A stretch of DNA of 64,000 nucleotides from Streptococcus oralis subsp. tigurinus AZ_3a (GCA_000344275.1 AORU01000001.1:186001-250000), one strand, 5' to 3'. Shown: positions 9,553-19,965, numbered from the stretch's first letter. Translations and numbers: made by a program. The notes: generated from the letters alone by a model not told the origin.

Positions 9553-9603
9553 TTGACTTAACTGATTATTTATTGTACTATACTTGTGTATATACAGATA
9601 AAT
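9553..9603 (+). promoter_or_regulatory. niaX promoter with NiaR operator
   Basis: TTGACT (9553-9558), 17 bases, TACTAT (9576-9581). Over the start point lies TACTTGTGTATATACAGATA (9581-9600), whose core is the near-palindrome TGTGTATATACA. This closely matches the pneumococcal NiaR site as I remember it. A repressor bound here would block niaX-niaR when niacin is sufficient. Confidence 0.75.
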
Positions 9604-9613
9604 GGAGGTTCTT

Positions 9614-10141
9614 ATGGATATACGGAAAAAAACGCAGTTTATGACCATGACTGCATTGCTCACAGCAATCGCGATTTTAATTCCAATCATTATGCCTTTT
9701 AAAATCGTCATCCCACCAGCTTCTTACACTTTAGGAAGCCATATCGCCATCTTTATCGCTATGTTCCTATCACCTTTGATGGCTGCTTTTGTGATTATTG
9801 CTTCCAGTCTCGGCTTCCTGATGGCAGGCTACCCTATGGTTATCGTTCTGCGCGCCTTTTCTCACATCGTTTTTGGTATTTTGGGAGCATTTTACTTAAA
9901 AAAATTCCCTGAAACCTTGGATAAACCAAAGGCATCTTGGATTTTTAACTTTGTTTTGGGTGTTGTTCACGCTATCGCTGAAGTACTAGCTTGTATCATC
10001 TTTTATGCTACTTCAGGGACAAACGTTGAAAATATGTTTTATGTTCTCTTTGTCCTAGTTGGCTTTGGCACAATTGTCCATAGTATGGTAGACTATACAT
10101 TAGCACTAGCTGTCTATAAAGTCCTTCGAAAACGTCGCTAA
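9614..10141 (+). CDS. niaX: niacin ECF transporter S component NiaX
   Basis: A 175-aa membrane protein with about six helices (e.g. LTAIAILIPIIMPF and FIAMFLSPLMAAFVI), the S component expected to bind nicotinate/nicotinamide and dock on the shared ECF module. I start at ATG 9614 after GGAGG (9604-9608); the ATG at 9602 overlaps that site. The assignment rests on similarity to pneumococcal NiaX, the NiaR operator upstream and niaR 11 bases downstream. Niacin uptake matters because streptococci lack de novo NAD synthesis. Confidence 0.88.
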   Translation: MDIRKKTQFMTMTALLTAIAILIPIIMPFKIVIPPASYTLGSHIAIFIAMFLSPLMAAFVIIASSLGFLMAGYPMVIVLRAFSHIVFGILGAFYLKKFPETLDKPKASWIFNFVLGVVHAIAEVLACIIFYATSGTNVENMFYVLFVLVGFGTIVHSMVDYTLALAVYKVLRKRR

Positions 10142-10152
10142 AAGGAAAAACT

Positions 10153-10668
10153 ATGACAACGGATCGCAAACAAGCTCTTCTCAAACTATTAAAAGAGGCG
10201 CCAAAAGCTCTCAATGGTCAAACCTTGGCTGAACACTTTCATGTCACGCGCCAAGTCATTGTACAGGATATCGCTATTCTCCGAGCAGATGGGGCTCCTA
10301 TCCTATCCACCAATCGTGGTTATATCTACAAAGAAAATGATGCCAGTCCCTACGTTCACAAACTCTTTAAAGTGAAACATGAACTGGAAGAAATCGGGCA
10401 GGAACTTCTAGCCATTGTAGATAATGGCGGACGCGTTCAAAATATCTTAATCGATCATCCCGTTTATGGCGAAATTGAAACCCACCTCAAACTCACCTGC
10501 CGCCGAGATGTCCAGCACTTTCTGGAACAAGTCGAGAATTCAGACTTTAGACCTCTTTCTGAATTGACAGACGGCATCCATTACCACCTTGTTGAAGCAG
10601 AAACACAACAAGACCTCCACTATATCGAAGAGGCCTTGGATCAGTTAGGTTATTTAGTAAAAGACTAG
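10153..10668 (+). CDS. niaR: niacin-responsive repressor NiaR (YrxA family)
   Basis: A 171-aa regulator. Residues ~6-60 form an HTH_11 helix-turn-helix (LNGQTLAEHFHVTRQVIVQD). The remainder is the 3H domain, named for three conserved histidines, seen in YVHKLFKVKHELEEIG, LIDHPVYGEIETHL and DGIHYHLVEAE. It represses NAD-salvage and niacin-uptake genes when niacin is abundant. It is cotranscribed with niaX behind the operator at 9581-9603, so it should repress itself. Its stop overlaps the convergent Nudix stop by four bases. Confidence 0.92.
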   Translation: MTTDRKQALLKLLKEAPKALNGQTLAEHFHVTRQVIVQDIAILRADGAPILSTNRGYIYKENDASPYVHKLFKVKHELEEIGQELLAIVDNGGRVQNILIDHPVYGEIETHLKLTCRRDVQHFLEQVENSDFRPLSELTDGIHYHLVEAETQQDLHYIEEALDQLGYLVKD

Positions 10669-11132
10669 AAAATTTCTTTTTCCCAGCCGTCCTCTGTGCG
10701 GTGGCGATAGAAGAACTCAGACTTGTCAGGTGCTTCCATCATTTCCATCAAAGGCAACATATCATAGGCCAGTTCCAAATTTGGAATCTGGTCTTTTTGC
10801 ACCCAAGATACTTCTCCTTCTTCGGACGATTGGAGATTTCCAGTAAACTCTGTCGCCTTGTAACAAAAGACGATGTAGCGTTCACCTGTATCCAGAGGCC
10901 AATTTTTAATGCCGACCAGTTGGGGATTCTGAATCGTAAGACCTGTTTCTTCATAAATCTCACGAATGACAGACTCGGCAAAGGCCTCGCCATTCTCAAC
11001 ATGTCCTCCTGGAAAGGCATAGCCAGACCAGCGATTGTTTTCAGGAGACCGATATTGCATGACTACTCGCTTATTTTCTAAATCTTCGATTAGACAGATG
11101 TTGGTTAAAATGGTTGCTTGGGCACGGGACAT
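10665..11132 (-). CDS. Nudix hydrolase (MutT/8-oxo-dGTP diphosphatase-like)
   Basis: A 155-aa single-domain Nudix protein. The Nudix box is complete: GGHVENGE...REIYEETGL, with the metal-binding REx2EE. The preceding SGYAFPGGHV and the size match streptococcal MutT-type pyrophosphatases that clean oxidised nucleotides, but the substrate is not provable from sequence. It is monocistronic by position: convergent with niaR (4-base overlap), with a ~250-base AT-rich gap upstream. Confidence 0.85.
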   Translation of the reverse strand: MSRAQATILTNICLIEDLENKRVVMQYRSPENNRWSGYAFPGGHVENGEAFAESVIREIYEETGLTIQNPQLVGIKNWPLDTGERYIVFCYKATEFTGNLQSSEEGEVSWVQKDQIPNLELAYDMLPLMEMMEAPDKSEFFYRHRTEDGWEKEIF

Positions 11133-11244
11133 AGATTTGCTCGCTTTCTAAATTTGGATTATCTTTTACTCTAAACTTAATAATTTATAATGCTATTCAA
11201 TAATTTTACTTAAAATCTTAATTACCTTATGACTCTGAAACTTT

Positions 11245-11290
11245 AAAAAGACACTACTACCTGATTGATACCCTTTAGGACAATGGTAGT
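11245..11290 (-). terminator. putative terminator of the DUF2971-type gene
   Basis: Minus-strand hairpin: ACTACC-ATTG paired with CAAT-(CA)-GGTAGT (11256-11290), followed by CTTTTT. It lies ~95 bases beyond the DUF2971-type stop. The remaining gap 11133-11385 is AT-rich and shows no further gene. Confidence 0.45.
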
Positions 11291-11385
11291 AAGAAAAATC
11301 ATAAAAGGAATCTGGCATCTCTGAATTATCTATCCGTTTGAAATAAATTCTGTCAGTCCATCTTCTGCTCTAAATTATTCTCAAC

Positions 11386-13233
11386 TCAACGATAAGGAAT
11401 TTTCGAACTTTCTATCTCTATATCAGGATTGGCAAGTTTGAGATAAGGAGCAATATAGTCTGCATCAGTAACCTTTGGACCTAGAATGACTTTTGAGTAT
11501 TTCAAAGGAGCCAGATTGATGTATACAAATAAATCATATCTACCATTATCTTTCGGACTTAATACAATATACTTCCTAAAATCATTATAGTTAACTTTAT
11601 CAAAAATTTCTAAGCCAATTTCTTCATTCTTAAAGTACTTTTCATTCAATAAACCCTTATCTTTTAATAAATCCTTATCTTTATCTAAACTTTTATTATG
11701 ATTTTTAATAAGTGTTTTTACAGAAGCATCGTCTAGGTTTATTAGAATACGATATTCCATCTCATATTCGTAATCTTTTACTTTAAACAGATACGAAATC
11801 TTTTTTAATTTTTCTGCCAAGTTACTCAGTGGCGTTTCATCTTCAAACTCTTGCATTTTTTCAAAAATTTGTTTTAGATTATTTAGTGCTTTACCAACAT
11901 CTGATTCATCTTTAGTATCAGAATTCAAATCTAAATAATGAATTTTAACAAATTCAATGGATTTATGAGCAACGATATGTTCAAGATAAGACATATCATA
12001 TTCAAGGAATGCTCCCTGAGAGGAATCAGCATACTCCTTCCACATAGGTAAACTATCAGAAACTACAGTTAAGGAAGATATAAACACATTAGAAGTTTGA
12101 TATTGTTGGAAAAACGTATTATCTATACCCAAATAATCATATATTACTCTTCCTTCCATTGGGTCATTTAACTGTTTTAGATTAGTAAGTCGTAAAAATG
12201 GAGGTTGAGTTTCAGAATTATTTTCATTTTTCCAGTCAGCTTTTATGAGAAAATTTGTTAAAGTATCAATCTTAGTATAATGTCCAAAGGAACCAATTTC
12301 TCTCAACTCATTTGCATCAACTGTCAATTTAGAGCGTATATAGTATATAATCTTATCCACTTGTTTTAAAAGTTGATTAGCTTCCGATGACTGGATGAAT
12401 TCTGAATCACTTTGCTCATTTAAATAATCATTATCATACTTCTCAATTAACTTAATAGCTTGGTTGCAGATGATATCCGAATCATTTTCTTCTGCTATCT
12501 TTCGAACAACATCAATCGAATCTTCAATTATATCATCAAAATGCCTTGATACAAAATCTAAGTATTCCTCAACATAATTAGATTGAGGGTTATTGAAATA
12601 ATAGTTATTAATTTTTTCGAGATGTTCATTTTTAAAAATAGATACCATCTCATCTAATTCAAAATACCAATAGTCAATTCTCTCAAAATCAATATCTTGG
12701 AATATAAAACTTATAAATGATTCTAATTCCCTCTTTAACAAAATTCTTTTTTCTTCTGGTAAAGTGTTCTGATTAAATAATTGATAAAAAACTGAAAGTA
12801 TTGGAGGAGCTAGTAATTCAGGTTCCTCTAAATCACCATATAATACTAATTCAAGAATTCTTAAAAAACAACTTCCATCTTCAAACAATATAGAATATTC
12901 TTCATATTCTTTTGGTTCAAATAAATAATAATAAAGAATAAATAAATAATTAGAAAAATCATACCAATTATATAATAGTAAATTATTTGATGGTATTTTA
13001 TTTAAGGTCTCTAAAATCTTTTTTATGACAGTTTTATCAATTTGCACAACAAAAGTTACACAAACTGTAAGAAAAGATTTAACATATTTTAATTGTTCTT
13101 CTTTAGATAAGTCTAAATATTGATTAATAAAGTTTTCAAGTTCGGATTTCTGTGCTCTTCCATCCAAGGAATAAAAATAATTCTTTAATTCAGATTCACT
13201 AAATTTACCTGTAAAATAATGTAAATTTGCCAT
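11386..13233 (-). CDS. large DUF2971-type protein with helical N-terminal half (putative accessory/defence gene)
   Basis: A 615-aa acidic, soluble protein. Residues ~1-300 look all-helical with no catalytic motif. From ~GSFGHYTKIDTL onward it resembles DUF2971: HYT near the start, LKQLNDPMEGR, FISSLTVVSDSLPMWKEYAD, SQGAFLEYD, YEYEMEYRIL and KVILGPKV. DUF2971 has no firm biochemical activity that I know of. Base composition is strikingly AT-rich compared with uvrB, and the gene starts 20 bases after the uvrB stop on the same strand, which suggests horizontal insertion with expression by uvrB readthrough. ATG 13233 follows GGAG at 13241-13244; the longer frame to 13251 contains that site. A role in phage defence or stress is speculation. 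Confidence 0.75.
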   Translation of the reverse strand: MANLHYFTGKFSESELKNYFYSLDGRAQKSELENFINQYLDLSKEEQLKYVKSFLTVCVTFVVQIDKTVIKKILETLNKIPSNNLLLYNWYDFSNYLFILYYYLFEPKEYEEYSILFEDGSCFLRILELVLYGDLEEPELLAPPILSVFYQLFNQNTLPEEKRILLKRELESFISFIFQDIDFERIDYWYFELDEMVSIFKNEHLEKINNYYFNNPQSNYVEEYLDFVSRHFDDIIEDSIDVVRKIAEENDSDIICNQAIKLIEKYDNDYLNEQSDSEFIQSSEANQLLKQVDKIIYYIRSKLTVDANELREIGSFGHYTKIDTLTNFLIKADWKNENNSETQPPFLRLTNLKQLNDPMEGRVIYDYLGIDNTFFQQYQTSNVFISSLTVVSDSLPMWKEYADSSQGAFLEYDMSYLEHIVAHKSIEFVKIHYLDLNSDTKDESDVGKALNNLKQIFEKMQEFEDETPLSNLAEKLKKISYLFKVKDYEYEMEYRILINLDDASVKTLIKNHNKSLDKDKDLLKDKGLLNEKYFKNEEIGLEIFDKVNYNDFRKYIVLSPKDNGRYDLFVYINLAPLKYSKVILGPKVTDADYIAPYLKLANPDIEIESSKIPYR

Positions 13234-13252
13234 TTCATCTCCTACTAACACC

Positions 13253-15241
13253 CTAATCCAACGCCTTCACTTCTAACATCATATCACGGATCTGAGCTGC
13301 CAATTCAAAGTCAAGCACTTCGACGGCTTCCTGCATTTGTTTTTCGAGTTTTTTGACGAGTTCCTTGCGTTCTTGTTTGTTGAGGCTATTGATATTGACT
13401 TCCTTGTCCTCTTCCTTGGCAACTGCCTTGGTTACGGCAATAAGGTCACGGATTTCTTTCTTAATGGTTTGTGGAACAATACCATGCTCTTCATTATAAG
13501 CCATCTGGATTTTCCGACGGCGGGCCGTTTCATCGATAGCACGTTGCATAGACTGAGTCATCGTGTCCGCATACATGATGACATGCCCTTCGCTATTACG
13601 GGCAGCACGACCAATGGTCTGGATGAGGCCACGTTCGTTACGAAGGAAACCTTCTTTATCAGCATCGAGAATGGCAACCAAGCTTACCTCAGGTACGTCA
13701 ATCCCTTCACGGAGCAAATTGATTCCGACCAAGACATCAAAGACACCCAAACGTAGGTCACGGATAATCTCCGTTCGTTCCAAGGTCTTAATATCCGAGT
13801 GCATGTACTTGACCTTGATGCCCATTTCTTTGAAGTAGTCGGTCAAGTCTTCTGCCATTTTCTTGGTCAAGGTGGTAATAAAGGTCCGTTCATTCTTTTC
13901 AACACGGGCATTGATTTCACCTAGAAGGTCATCAATCTGTCCCATAGTTGGACGGACTTCCACTTCAGGGTCTAAAAGCCCTGTTGGACGAATGATTTGC
14001 TCAATCACTGTCTCGGTCTGTTCGTTTTCATAGTCACCAGGTGTCGCTGAAACGTAAACAATCTGATGCACATGGCTTTCAAACTCCTCCCGACGGAGAG
14101 GACGATTGTCCAAGGCAGACGGCAAACGAAAACCATAATTTACTAACATTTCCTTACGCGAACGGTCTCCATTATACATGCCCTTGATTTGCCCCATAGT
14201 CATGTGGCTTTCATCAATCATGATCAAGAAATCATCTGGGAAGAAGTCGAGAAGCGTATAAGGGGGCTCTCCTTCACTACGACCATCCATGTGACGAGAG
14301 TAGTTCTCAACCCCATTTGTATAACCCATCTCACGTAACATCTCAATATCATACTCTGTTCGCTGTTTCAAACGCTGGGCCTCTAGCAGTTTGCCTTCCT
14401 TCTCAAAGACAACTAACTGCTCTTCTAATTCTGCCTGAATCTTGGCAATCGCAACTTCCATGTGGTCGTCATTGGTCACAAAGTGAGTGGCAGGGAAAAT
14501 CGCCAAATGATCCACTTCTCCCAATACCTGACCTGTCAAAGCCTCAACTTCACGGATACGATCAATCTCATCCCCGAAAAATTCTACTCTAAAAGCGTGT
14601 TCATCTCGGGAAGCTGGGAAAATCTCCACCACATCCCCACGAACGCGAAATCTTCCCCGTTGAAAATCAATATCGTTTCGCTCAAACTGGATATCTACCA
14701 AGTCATTCAAGAGTTTATCACGAGAAATTTCAAGACCCGGACGGAGACTAACGACACTATCAGCGTATTCCTTGGGCGAACCCAGACCATAGATACAAGA
14801 GACTGAAGCCACGACAATGACGTCATTGCGCTCTAAAAGGGCTGATGTCGCTGAGTGGCGGAGCTTGTCAATCTCGTCATTGACAGAGCTGTCCTTTTCA
14901 ATATAGGTATCACTCGAAGGGACATAGGCCTCGGGTTGGTAATAATCATAGTAAGACACGAAGTACTCAACAGCATTTTCAGGGAAAAATTCCTTGAACT
15001 CCCCATAGAGCTGGCCAGCTAGGGTTTTGTTATGGGCAATGACCAAAGTAGGTTTATTGACTTTGGAAATGACCTGACTCATGGTATAGGTCTTCCCTGT
15101 ACCCGTCGCCCCCATCAGAATCTGAGCCTTTTCTCCACCCTCGATATTATCAACCAACTGCTCAATTGCTTGGGGTTGATCTCCTGAAGGTTCATATTTT
15201 GATACTAGTTTAAATTTATTATCTGTAATTCGATTAATCAT
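13253..15241 (-). CDS. uvrB: excinuclease ABC subunit B
   Basis: The damage-verifying helicase-like subunit of nucleotide excision repair; it is loaded by UvrA and hands over to UvrC. It has a standard length of 662 aa. Motifs include Walker A GATGTGKT near residue 45, the DNA-clamping beta-hairpin region [26 protein letters not shown]-like [14 protein letters not shown], and the C-terminal UVR motif ([19 protein letters not shown]) that recruits UvrC. A TGGTAAAAT extended -10 (15273-15278) precedes it. The DUF2971-type gene is directly downstream. Confidence 0.98.
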   Translation of the reverse strand: MINRITDNKFKLVSKYEPSGDQPQAIEQLVDNIEGGEKAQILMGATGTGKTYTMSQVISKVNKPTLVIAHNKTLAGQLYGEFKEFFPENAVEYFVSYYDYYQPEAYVPSSDTYIEKDSSVNDEIDKLRHSATSALLERNDVIVVASVSCIYGLGSPKEYADSVVSLRPGLEISRDKLLNDLVDIQFERNDIDFQRGRFRVRGDVVEIFPASRDEHAFRVEFFGDEIDRIREVEALTGQVLGEVDHLAIFPATHFVTNDDHMEVAIAKIQAELEEQLVVFEKEGKLLEAQRLKQRTEYDIEMLREMGYTNGVENYSRHMDGRSEGEPPYTLLDFFPDDFLIMIDESHMTMGQIKGMYNGDRSRKEMLVNYGFRLPSALDNRPLRREEFESHVHQIVYVSATPGDYENEQTETVIEQIIRPTGLLDPEVEVRPTMGQIDDLLGEINARVEKNERTFITTLTKKMAEDLTDYFKEMGIKVKYMHSDIKTLERTEIIRDLRLGVFDVLVGINLLREGIDVPEVSLVAILDADKEGFLRNERGLIQTIGRAARNSEGHVIMYADTMTQSMQRAIDETARRRKIQMAYNEEHGIVPQTIKKEIRDLIAVTKAVAKEEDKEVNINSLNKQERKELVKKLEKQMQEAVEVLDFELAAQIRDMMLEVKALD

Positions 15242-15363
15242 GATTGCCTCATCTGCATTTTTCTATCTTTCTATTTTACCATAAATTTGCTTTTCAGACT
15301 CTTCTCCAAACTGATAAGAACGAGCAATTCATGTTATATTTCCTTACATAAAATTCATAAAAT

Positions 15364-15392
15364 TTGCCTTTTCACCTTTTTTCTGGTATAAT
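15364..15392 (+). promoter_or_regulatory. glnP promoter
   Basis: TTGCCT (15364-15369), 17-base spacer and extended -10 TGGTATAAT (15387-15392). It is followed by AAAGGAG about ten bases before the glnP ATG. Confidence 0.75.
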
Positions 15393-15421
15393 GGAAAAAT
15401 ATTCGGAAAAGGAGACTAAAA

Positions 15422-17587
15422 ATGAAGAAAAAAATACTAGCATGTTTGCTCATTTTATTTCCCATTTTCTCACTAGGTATGGCAAAAGCTGATACTGTTA
15501 AGATTGTGTCTGATACAGCTTACGCGCCTTTTGAGTTTAAAGATTCAGATCAAACCTACAAAGGGATTGATGTTGATATTATCAATAAAGTCGCAGAAAT
15601 CAAAGGATGGAACATCCAAATGTCTTATCCTGGCTTTGACGCAGCTGTAAATGCAGTGCAGTCAGGTCAAGCAGATGCTATTATGGCAGGTATGGCAAAA
15701 ACAAAAGAACGTGAAAATGTCTTTACCATGTCTGATACCTATTATGATACAAAAGTTGTCATTGCTACCACAAAGGCAAATAAAATCACCAAATATGAGG
15801 AACTTAGAGGAAAAACAGTTGGAGTTAAGAACGGAACTGCCGCTCAACGTTTCCTTGAAAGTATCAAAGAAAAATACGGTTTCTCTATCAAAACCTTTGA
15901 TACAGGTGATTTGATGAATAACAGTCTAAGTGCTGGTGCTGTAAATTCCATCATGGATGATAAACCTGTTATTGAGTATGCGATTAACCAAGGACAAGAT
16001 CTCAGCATCAATATGGATGGTGAGGCTGTTGGAAGCTTTGCCTTTGGTGTCAAGAAAGGAAGCAAGTATGAACACTTGGTTACCGAGTTTAATGAAGCCC
16101 TAGCCCAAATGAAAAAGGATGGTAGCTTGGAGCAAATCATCCAAAAATGGACAGCTTCTACAACTACGGCAAGCCCAACGACAACTACTGCTGCTGGACA
16201 AAAAGCTACTCCCGTGAAAAGCAAGTACATTATTGCCAGCGACTCATCTTTCGCCCCATTCGTCTTTCAAAATTCAAGCAATCAATACACTGGTATTGAT
16301 ATGGACCTCATCAAGGCCATTGCCAAAGACCAAGGCTTTGAAATTGAAATTACCAATCCAGGATTTGACGCAGCCATTAGTGCTGTTCAAGCAGGACAAG
16401 CAGATGGTATCATTGCTGGTATGTCTGTAACGGATGCCCGTAAGGAAACCTTCGACTTCTCAGAATCATACTACACAGCAAATACGATTCTCGGTGTGAA
16501 AGAATCAAGCACGATTTCTTCTTATGAAGACCTCAAGGATAAAACTGTCGGTGTTAAAAACGGAACTGCTTCTCAAACGTTCCTTACTGAGAATCAAAAC
16601 AAATACGGCTATAAGATTAAAACCTTCGCAGATGGCGCATCTATGTATGACAGTCTGAACACTGGCTCTATTGATGCCGTGATGGATGATGAGCCAGTTC
16701 TCAAATATTCTATCAGCCAAGGTCAAAAATTGAAAACGCCAATCGCTGGAACTCCAATCGGTGAAACAGCCTTTGCAGTTAGAAAAGGAACAAACCCAGA
16801 ATTGATCCAGATGTTCAATAATGGACTTGCCAACCTCAAAGCTAACGGAGAATTCCAAAAGATTCTTGACAAGTATCTAGCTAGCGAAACTTCAACTGAC
16901 TCTACAAGTACGGTTGACGAAACAACTATCTGGGGCTTGCTTCAAAACAACTACAAACAACTTCTTAGTGGACTTGGAATCACTCTTGCTCTAGCACTTA
17001 TTTCATTTGCAATTGCCATTGTCATCGGGATTATCTTCGGTATGTTTAGCGTTAGCCCATACAAATCTCTTCGTGTCATCTCTGAGATTTTCGTTGACGT
17101 TATTCGAGGTATTCCCTTGATGATTCTTGCTGCCTTCATCTTCTGGGGAATTCCAAACTTCATCGAGTCGATTACAGGCCATCAAAGTCCAATTAATGAC
17201 TTTGTAGCTGGTACTATCGCCCTCTCACTTAATGCGGCAGCTTATATCGCTGAAATTGTTCGTGGAGGGATTCAAGCTGTTCCAGTTGGGCAAATGGAGG
17301 CCAGCCGCAGTCTTGGTATCTCTTATGGAAAAACCATGCGTAAGATTATCTTGCCACAAGCGACTAAATTGATGTTGCCAAACTTCGTCAACCAATTCGT
17401 TATTGCTCTTAAAGATACAACCATCGTATCTGCTATCGGTCTGGTTGAACTCTTCCAAACTGGTAAGATTATCATCGCCCGTAACTACCAAAGTTTCAAG
17501 ATGTATGCAATCCTTGCTATCTTCTATCTTGTAATTATCACGCTTTTGACTAGACTAGCGAAACGCTTAGAAAAGAGGATTCGTTAA
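15422..17587 (+). CDS. glnP: glutamine/polar amino acid ABC transporter, fused tandem binding domains and permease (GlnP-like)
   Basis: A 721-aa fusion. A signal peptide ([18 protein letters not shown]) precedes substrate-binding domain 1 (~25-250), a Thr-rich linker ([13 protein letters not shown]), substrate-binding domain 2 (~263-490), then a permease domain (~500-720) with the EAA loop [19 protein letters not shown]. The two binding domains are clear duplicates ([18 protein letters not shown] and [18 protein letters not shown]). This architecture matches Lactococcus GlnP, where one domain prefers asparagine/glutamine and the other glutamine/glutamate. It forms an importer with GlnQ, which starts within its stop codon (TAATG). 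Confidence 0.92.
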   Translation: MKKKILACLLILFPIFSLGMAKADTVKIVSDTAYAPFEFKDSDQTYKGIDVDIINKVAEIKGWNIQMSYPGFDAAVNAVQSGQADAIMAGMAKTKERENVFTMSDTYYDTKVVIATTKANKITKYEELRGKTVGVKNGTAAQRFLESIKEKYGFSIKTFDTGDLMNNSLSAGAVNSIMDDKPVIEYAINQGQDLSINMDGEAVGSFAFGVKKGSKYEHLVTEFNEALAQMKKDGSLEQIIQKWTASTTTASPTTTTAAGQKATPVKSKYIIASDSSFAPFVFQNSSNQYTGIDMDLIKAIAKDQGFEIEITNPGFDAAISAVQAGQADGIIAGMSVTDARKETFDFSESYYTANTILGVKESSTISSYEDLKDKTVGVKNGTASQTFLTENQNKYGYKIKTFADGASMYDSLNTGSIDAVMDDEPVLKYSISQGQKLKTPIAGTPIGETAFAVRKGTNPELIQMFNNGLANLKANGEFQKILDKYLASETSTDSTSTVDETTIWGLLQNNYKQLLSGLGITLALALISFAIAIVIGIIFGMFSVSPYKSLRVISEIFVDVIRGIPLMILAAFIFWGIPNFIESITGHQSPINDFVAGTIALSLNAAAYIAEIVRGGIQAVPVGQMEASRSLGISYGKTMRKIILPQATKLMLPNFVNQFVIALKDTTIVSAIGLVELFQTGKIIIARNYQSFKMYAILAIFYLVIITLLTRLAKRLEKRIR

Positions 17588-18327
17588 TGGCAAAACTAAA
17601 AATTGATGTAAATGATTTGCATAAGTATTATGGAAAAAATGAAGTTTTAAAAGGCATTACAACTAAATTCTATGAAGGAGATGTTGTTTGTATCATCGGT
17701 CCTTCCGGTTCTGGTAAATCCACTTTCCTCCGTAGCCTTAACCTTCTCGAGGAGGTAACGAGTGGCCACATCACTGTGAACGGTTATGATTTGACTGACA
17801 AATCAACCAATGTCGACCATGTTCGTGAGAACGTAGGAATGGTTTTCCAACATTTCAATCTCTTCCCTCACATGTCCGTTCTAGAAAATATCACTTTTGC
17901 TCCTATTGAACACAAACGAATGACCAAAGAAGAAGCTGAAAAATTGGGGATGGAGTTGCTTGAAAAGGTTGGACTAGCAGATAAAGCTAATGCCAATCCG
18001 GATAGTCTTTCAGGTGGTCAGAAACAGCGTGTAGCCATCGCTCGTGGACTTGCCATGAATCCTGATATCATGCTCTTTGATGAACCAACTTCTGCTCTTG
18101 ACCCTGAGATGGTCGGAGATGTACTGAATGTTATGAAGGAATTGGCGGAACAAGGTATGACCATGATCATCGTAACCCACGAGATGGGATTTGCTCGTCA
18201 GGTGGCCAATCGTGTTATCTTTACGGCTGATGGTGAGTTCCTGGAAGATGGAACTCCAGATCAAATCTTCGACAACCCGCAACACCCTCGTCTAAAAGAG
18301 TTCTTGGACAAGGTCTTAAATGTATAA
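17587..18327 (+). CDS. glnQ: amino acid ABC transporter ATPase GlnQ
   Basis: A 246-aa ABC ATPase of the polar amino acid family. Walker A is GPSGSGKST (38-46), with the Q-loop in [12 protein letters not shown], signature LSGGQKQR, Walker [14 protein letters not shown] and switch His in VTHEMGFA. It powers the fused GlnP. The start codon overlaps the glnP stop by one base. The pair is closed by a strong terminator. Confidence 0.96.
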   Translation: MAKLKIDVNDLHKYYGKNEVLKGITTKFYEGDVVCIIGPSGSGKSTFLRSLNLLEEVTSGHITVNGYDLTDKSTNVDHVRENVGMVFQHFNLFPHMSVLENITFAPIEHKRMTKEEAEKLGMELLEKVGLADKANANPDSLSGGQKQRVAIARGLAMNPDIMLFDEPTSALDPEMVGDVLNVMKELAEQGMTMIIVTHEMGFARQVANRVIFTADGEFLEDGTPDQIFDNPQHPRLKEFLDKVLNV

Positions 18328-18331
18328 AACG

Positions 18332-18359
18332 AAAGTGTAAGGTTCTCCTTACACTTTTT
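18332..18359 (+). terminator. terminator of glnPQ
   Basis: Perfect 11-bp stem AAAGTGTAAGG / CCTTACACTTT (18332-18342, 18347-18357), TTCT loop and following T residues, directly after glnQ. Confidence 0.92.
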
Positions 18360-18376
18360 AATTGCGTATTGGATTT

Positions 18377-18448
18377 TTGATTTTTTTGAAAATTATGATA
18401 AAATAAAAGCTATGACAATGAGAAAATCTCATCCCTAGTCCAACTAGG
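18377..18448 (+). promoter_or_regulatory. zwf promoter and hairpin leader
   Basis: TTGATT (18377-18382) and extended -10 TGATAAAAT (hexamer 18399-18404). The leader then holds two small perfect hairpins: ATGAGA-AAA-TCTCAT (18418-18432) and CCTAGT-CCA-ACTAGG (18434-18448). Neither is followed by a T run, so they are not terminators on this strand; they may stabilise the 5' end of the mRNA. Confidence 0.6.
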
Positions 18449-18474
18449 AAAAAATATAGAAATTAGGTAGCTAG

Positions 18475-19962
18475 ATGTCATCAAAGGTTATTGTTACAAT
18501 TTTCGGTGCGAGTGGAGATTTAGCCAAACGCAAACTCTACCCTTCCCTTTTCAGACTCTATAAATCAGGCAATCTCTCTGAGCATTTTGCTGTTATCGGA
18601 ACAGCTCGTAGACCTTGGAGTAAGGAATATTTTGAATCTGTAGTTGTCGAGTCCATCCTTGGTTTGGCAGATAGTACCGAGCAAGCCCAAGAATTTGCTA
18701 GCCACTTCTACTATCAAAGCCATGATGTGAATGATACGGAACATTACATTGCTTTACGTCAATTACAAGCTGAACTGAATGAAAAATACCAAGCTGAACA
18801 CAATAAACTCTTCTTCTTATCTATGGCACCTCAGTTCTTTGGAACCATTGCCAAGCACCTCAAATCTGAAAACATTGTTGATGGCAAAGGTTTTGAGCGC
18901 TTGATCGTTGAGAAACCATTTGGTACAGACTACGAAACAGCAAGCAAACTCAATGAAGATCTCCTTGCAGCCTTTGATGAGGAGCAAATCTACCGAATTG
19001 ACCATTACCTAGGTAAAGAGATGATTCAGAGTATCTTTGCTGTTCGTTTTGCCAATATGATCTTTGAGAATGTTTGGAATCGCGAACACATCGATAATGT
19101 TCAGATTACCTTTGCGGAACGTTTGGGCGTTGAAGAACGTGGTGGCTACTATGATGAATCTGGTGCCCTCCGTGACATGGTTCAAAACCATACTCTACAA
19201 CTCCTCTCTCTTCTAGCCATGGACAAACCAGCTAGTTTTACAAAAGATGAGATTCGTGCTGAAAAGATTAAGGTCTTTAAAAACCTCTATCATCCAACTG
19301 AGGAAGAATTGAAAGAACTGTTTATCCGTGGTCAGTACCGCTCTGGTAAAATCGATGGCATGAAATACATTTCCTATCGTAGCGAGCCAAACGTCGATCC
19401 TGAATCTACAACAGAAACCTTTGCATCTGGTGCCTTCTTTGTAGACAGCGATCGCTTCCGTGGTGTTCCCTTCTTCTTCCGTACAGGGAAACGCCTGACG
19501 GAAAAAGGAACTCATGTCAATATCGTCTTTAAGCAAATGGACTCTATCTTCGGAGAACCATTAGCACCAAATATCTTGACCATCTATATCCAACCAACAG
19601 AAGGCTTCTCTCTCAGCCTCAATGGGAAGCAAGTCGGTGAAGAATTTAACCTGGCACCAAGCTCTCTAGATTACCGTACAGATGCTACTGCTACTGGGGC
19701 CTCACCAGATCCATACGAGAAATTAATCTACGATGTTTTGAACAACAACTCTACCAACTTTAGCCACTGGGATGAGGTAAGTGCTTCTTGGAAATTGATT
19801 GACCGTATCGAAGAGCTCTGGGCTGAAAATGGAGCTCCACTTTATGATTATAAAGCTGGAAGCATGGGACCACAAGCGAGCTTTGACTTACTTGAGAAGT
19901 ATGGAGCCAAATGGACCTGGCAACCAGATATCGCCTATCGTGAAGATGGACGTTTAGAATAG
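18475..19962 (+). CDS. zwf: glucose-6-phosphate 1-dehydrogenase
   Basis: First enzyme of the oxidative pentose phosphate route, converting glucose 6-phosphate and NADP+ to 6-phosphogluconolactone and NADPH. The 495-aa length is normal. The dinucleotide motif GASGDLAKRKLYP begins at residue 10 and the active-site signature RIDHYLGKEM is at ~177. The start is fixed by the conserved MSSKVIVTIFGASGDL; the ribosome site is weak (TAGGT, ten bases upstream). It is monocistronic, with its own promoter and a terminator shared with the convergent ftsY. Confidence 0.97.
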   Translation: MSSKVIVTIFGASGDLAKRKLYPSLFRLYKSGNLSEHFAVIGTARRPWSKEYFESVVVESILGLADSTEQAQEFASHFYYQSHDVNDTEHYIALRQLQAELNEKYQAEHNKLFFLSMAPQFFGTIAKHLKSENIVDGKGFERLIVEKPFGTDYETASKLNEDLLAAFDEEQIYRIDHYLGKEMIQSIFAVRFANMIFENVWNREHIDNVQITFAERLGVEERGGYYDESGALRDMVQNHTLQLLSLLAMDKPASFTKDEIRAEKIKVFKNLYHPTEEELKELFIRGQYRSGKIDGMKYISYRSEPNVDPESTTETFASGAFFVDSDRFRGVPFFFRTGKRLTEKGTHVNIVFKQMDSIFGEPLAPNILTIYIQPTEGFSLSLNGKQVGEEFNLAPSSLDYRTDATATGASPDPYEKLIYDVLNNNSTNFSHWDEVSASWKLIDRIEELWAENGAPLYDYKAGSMGPQASFDLLEKYGAKWTWQPDIAYREDGRLE

Positions 19963-19965
19963 CAA

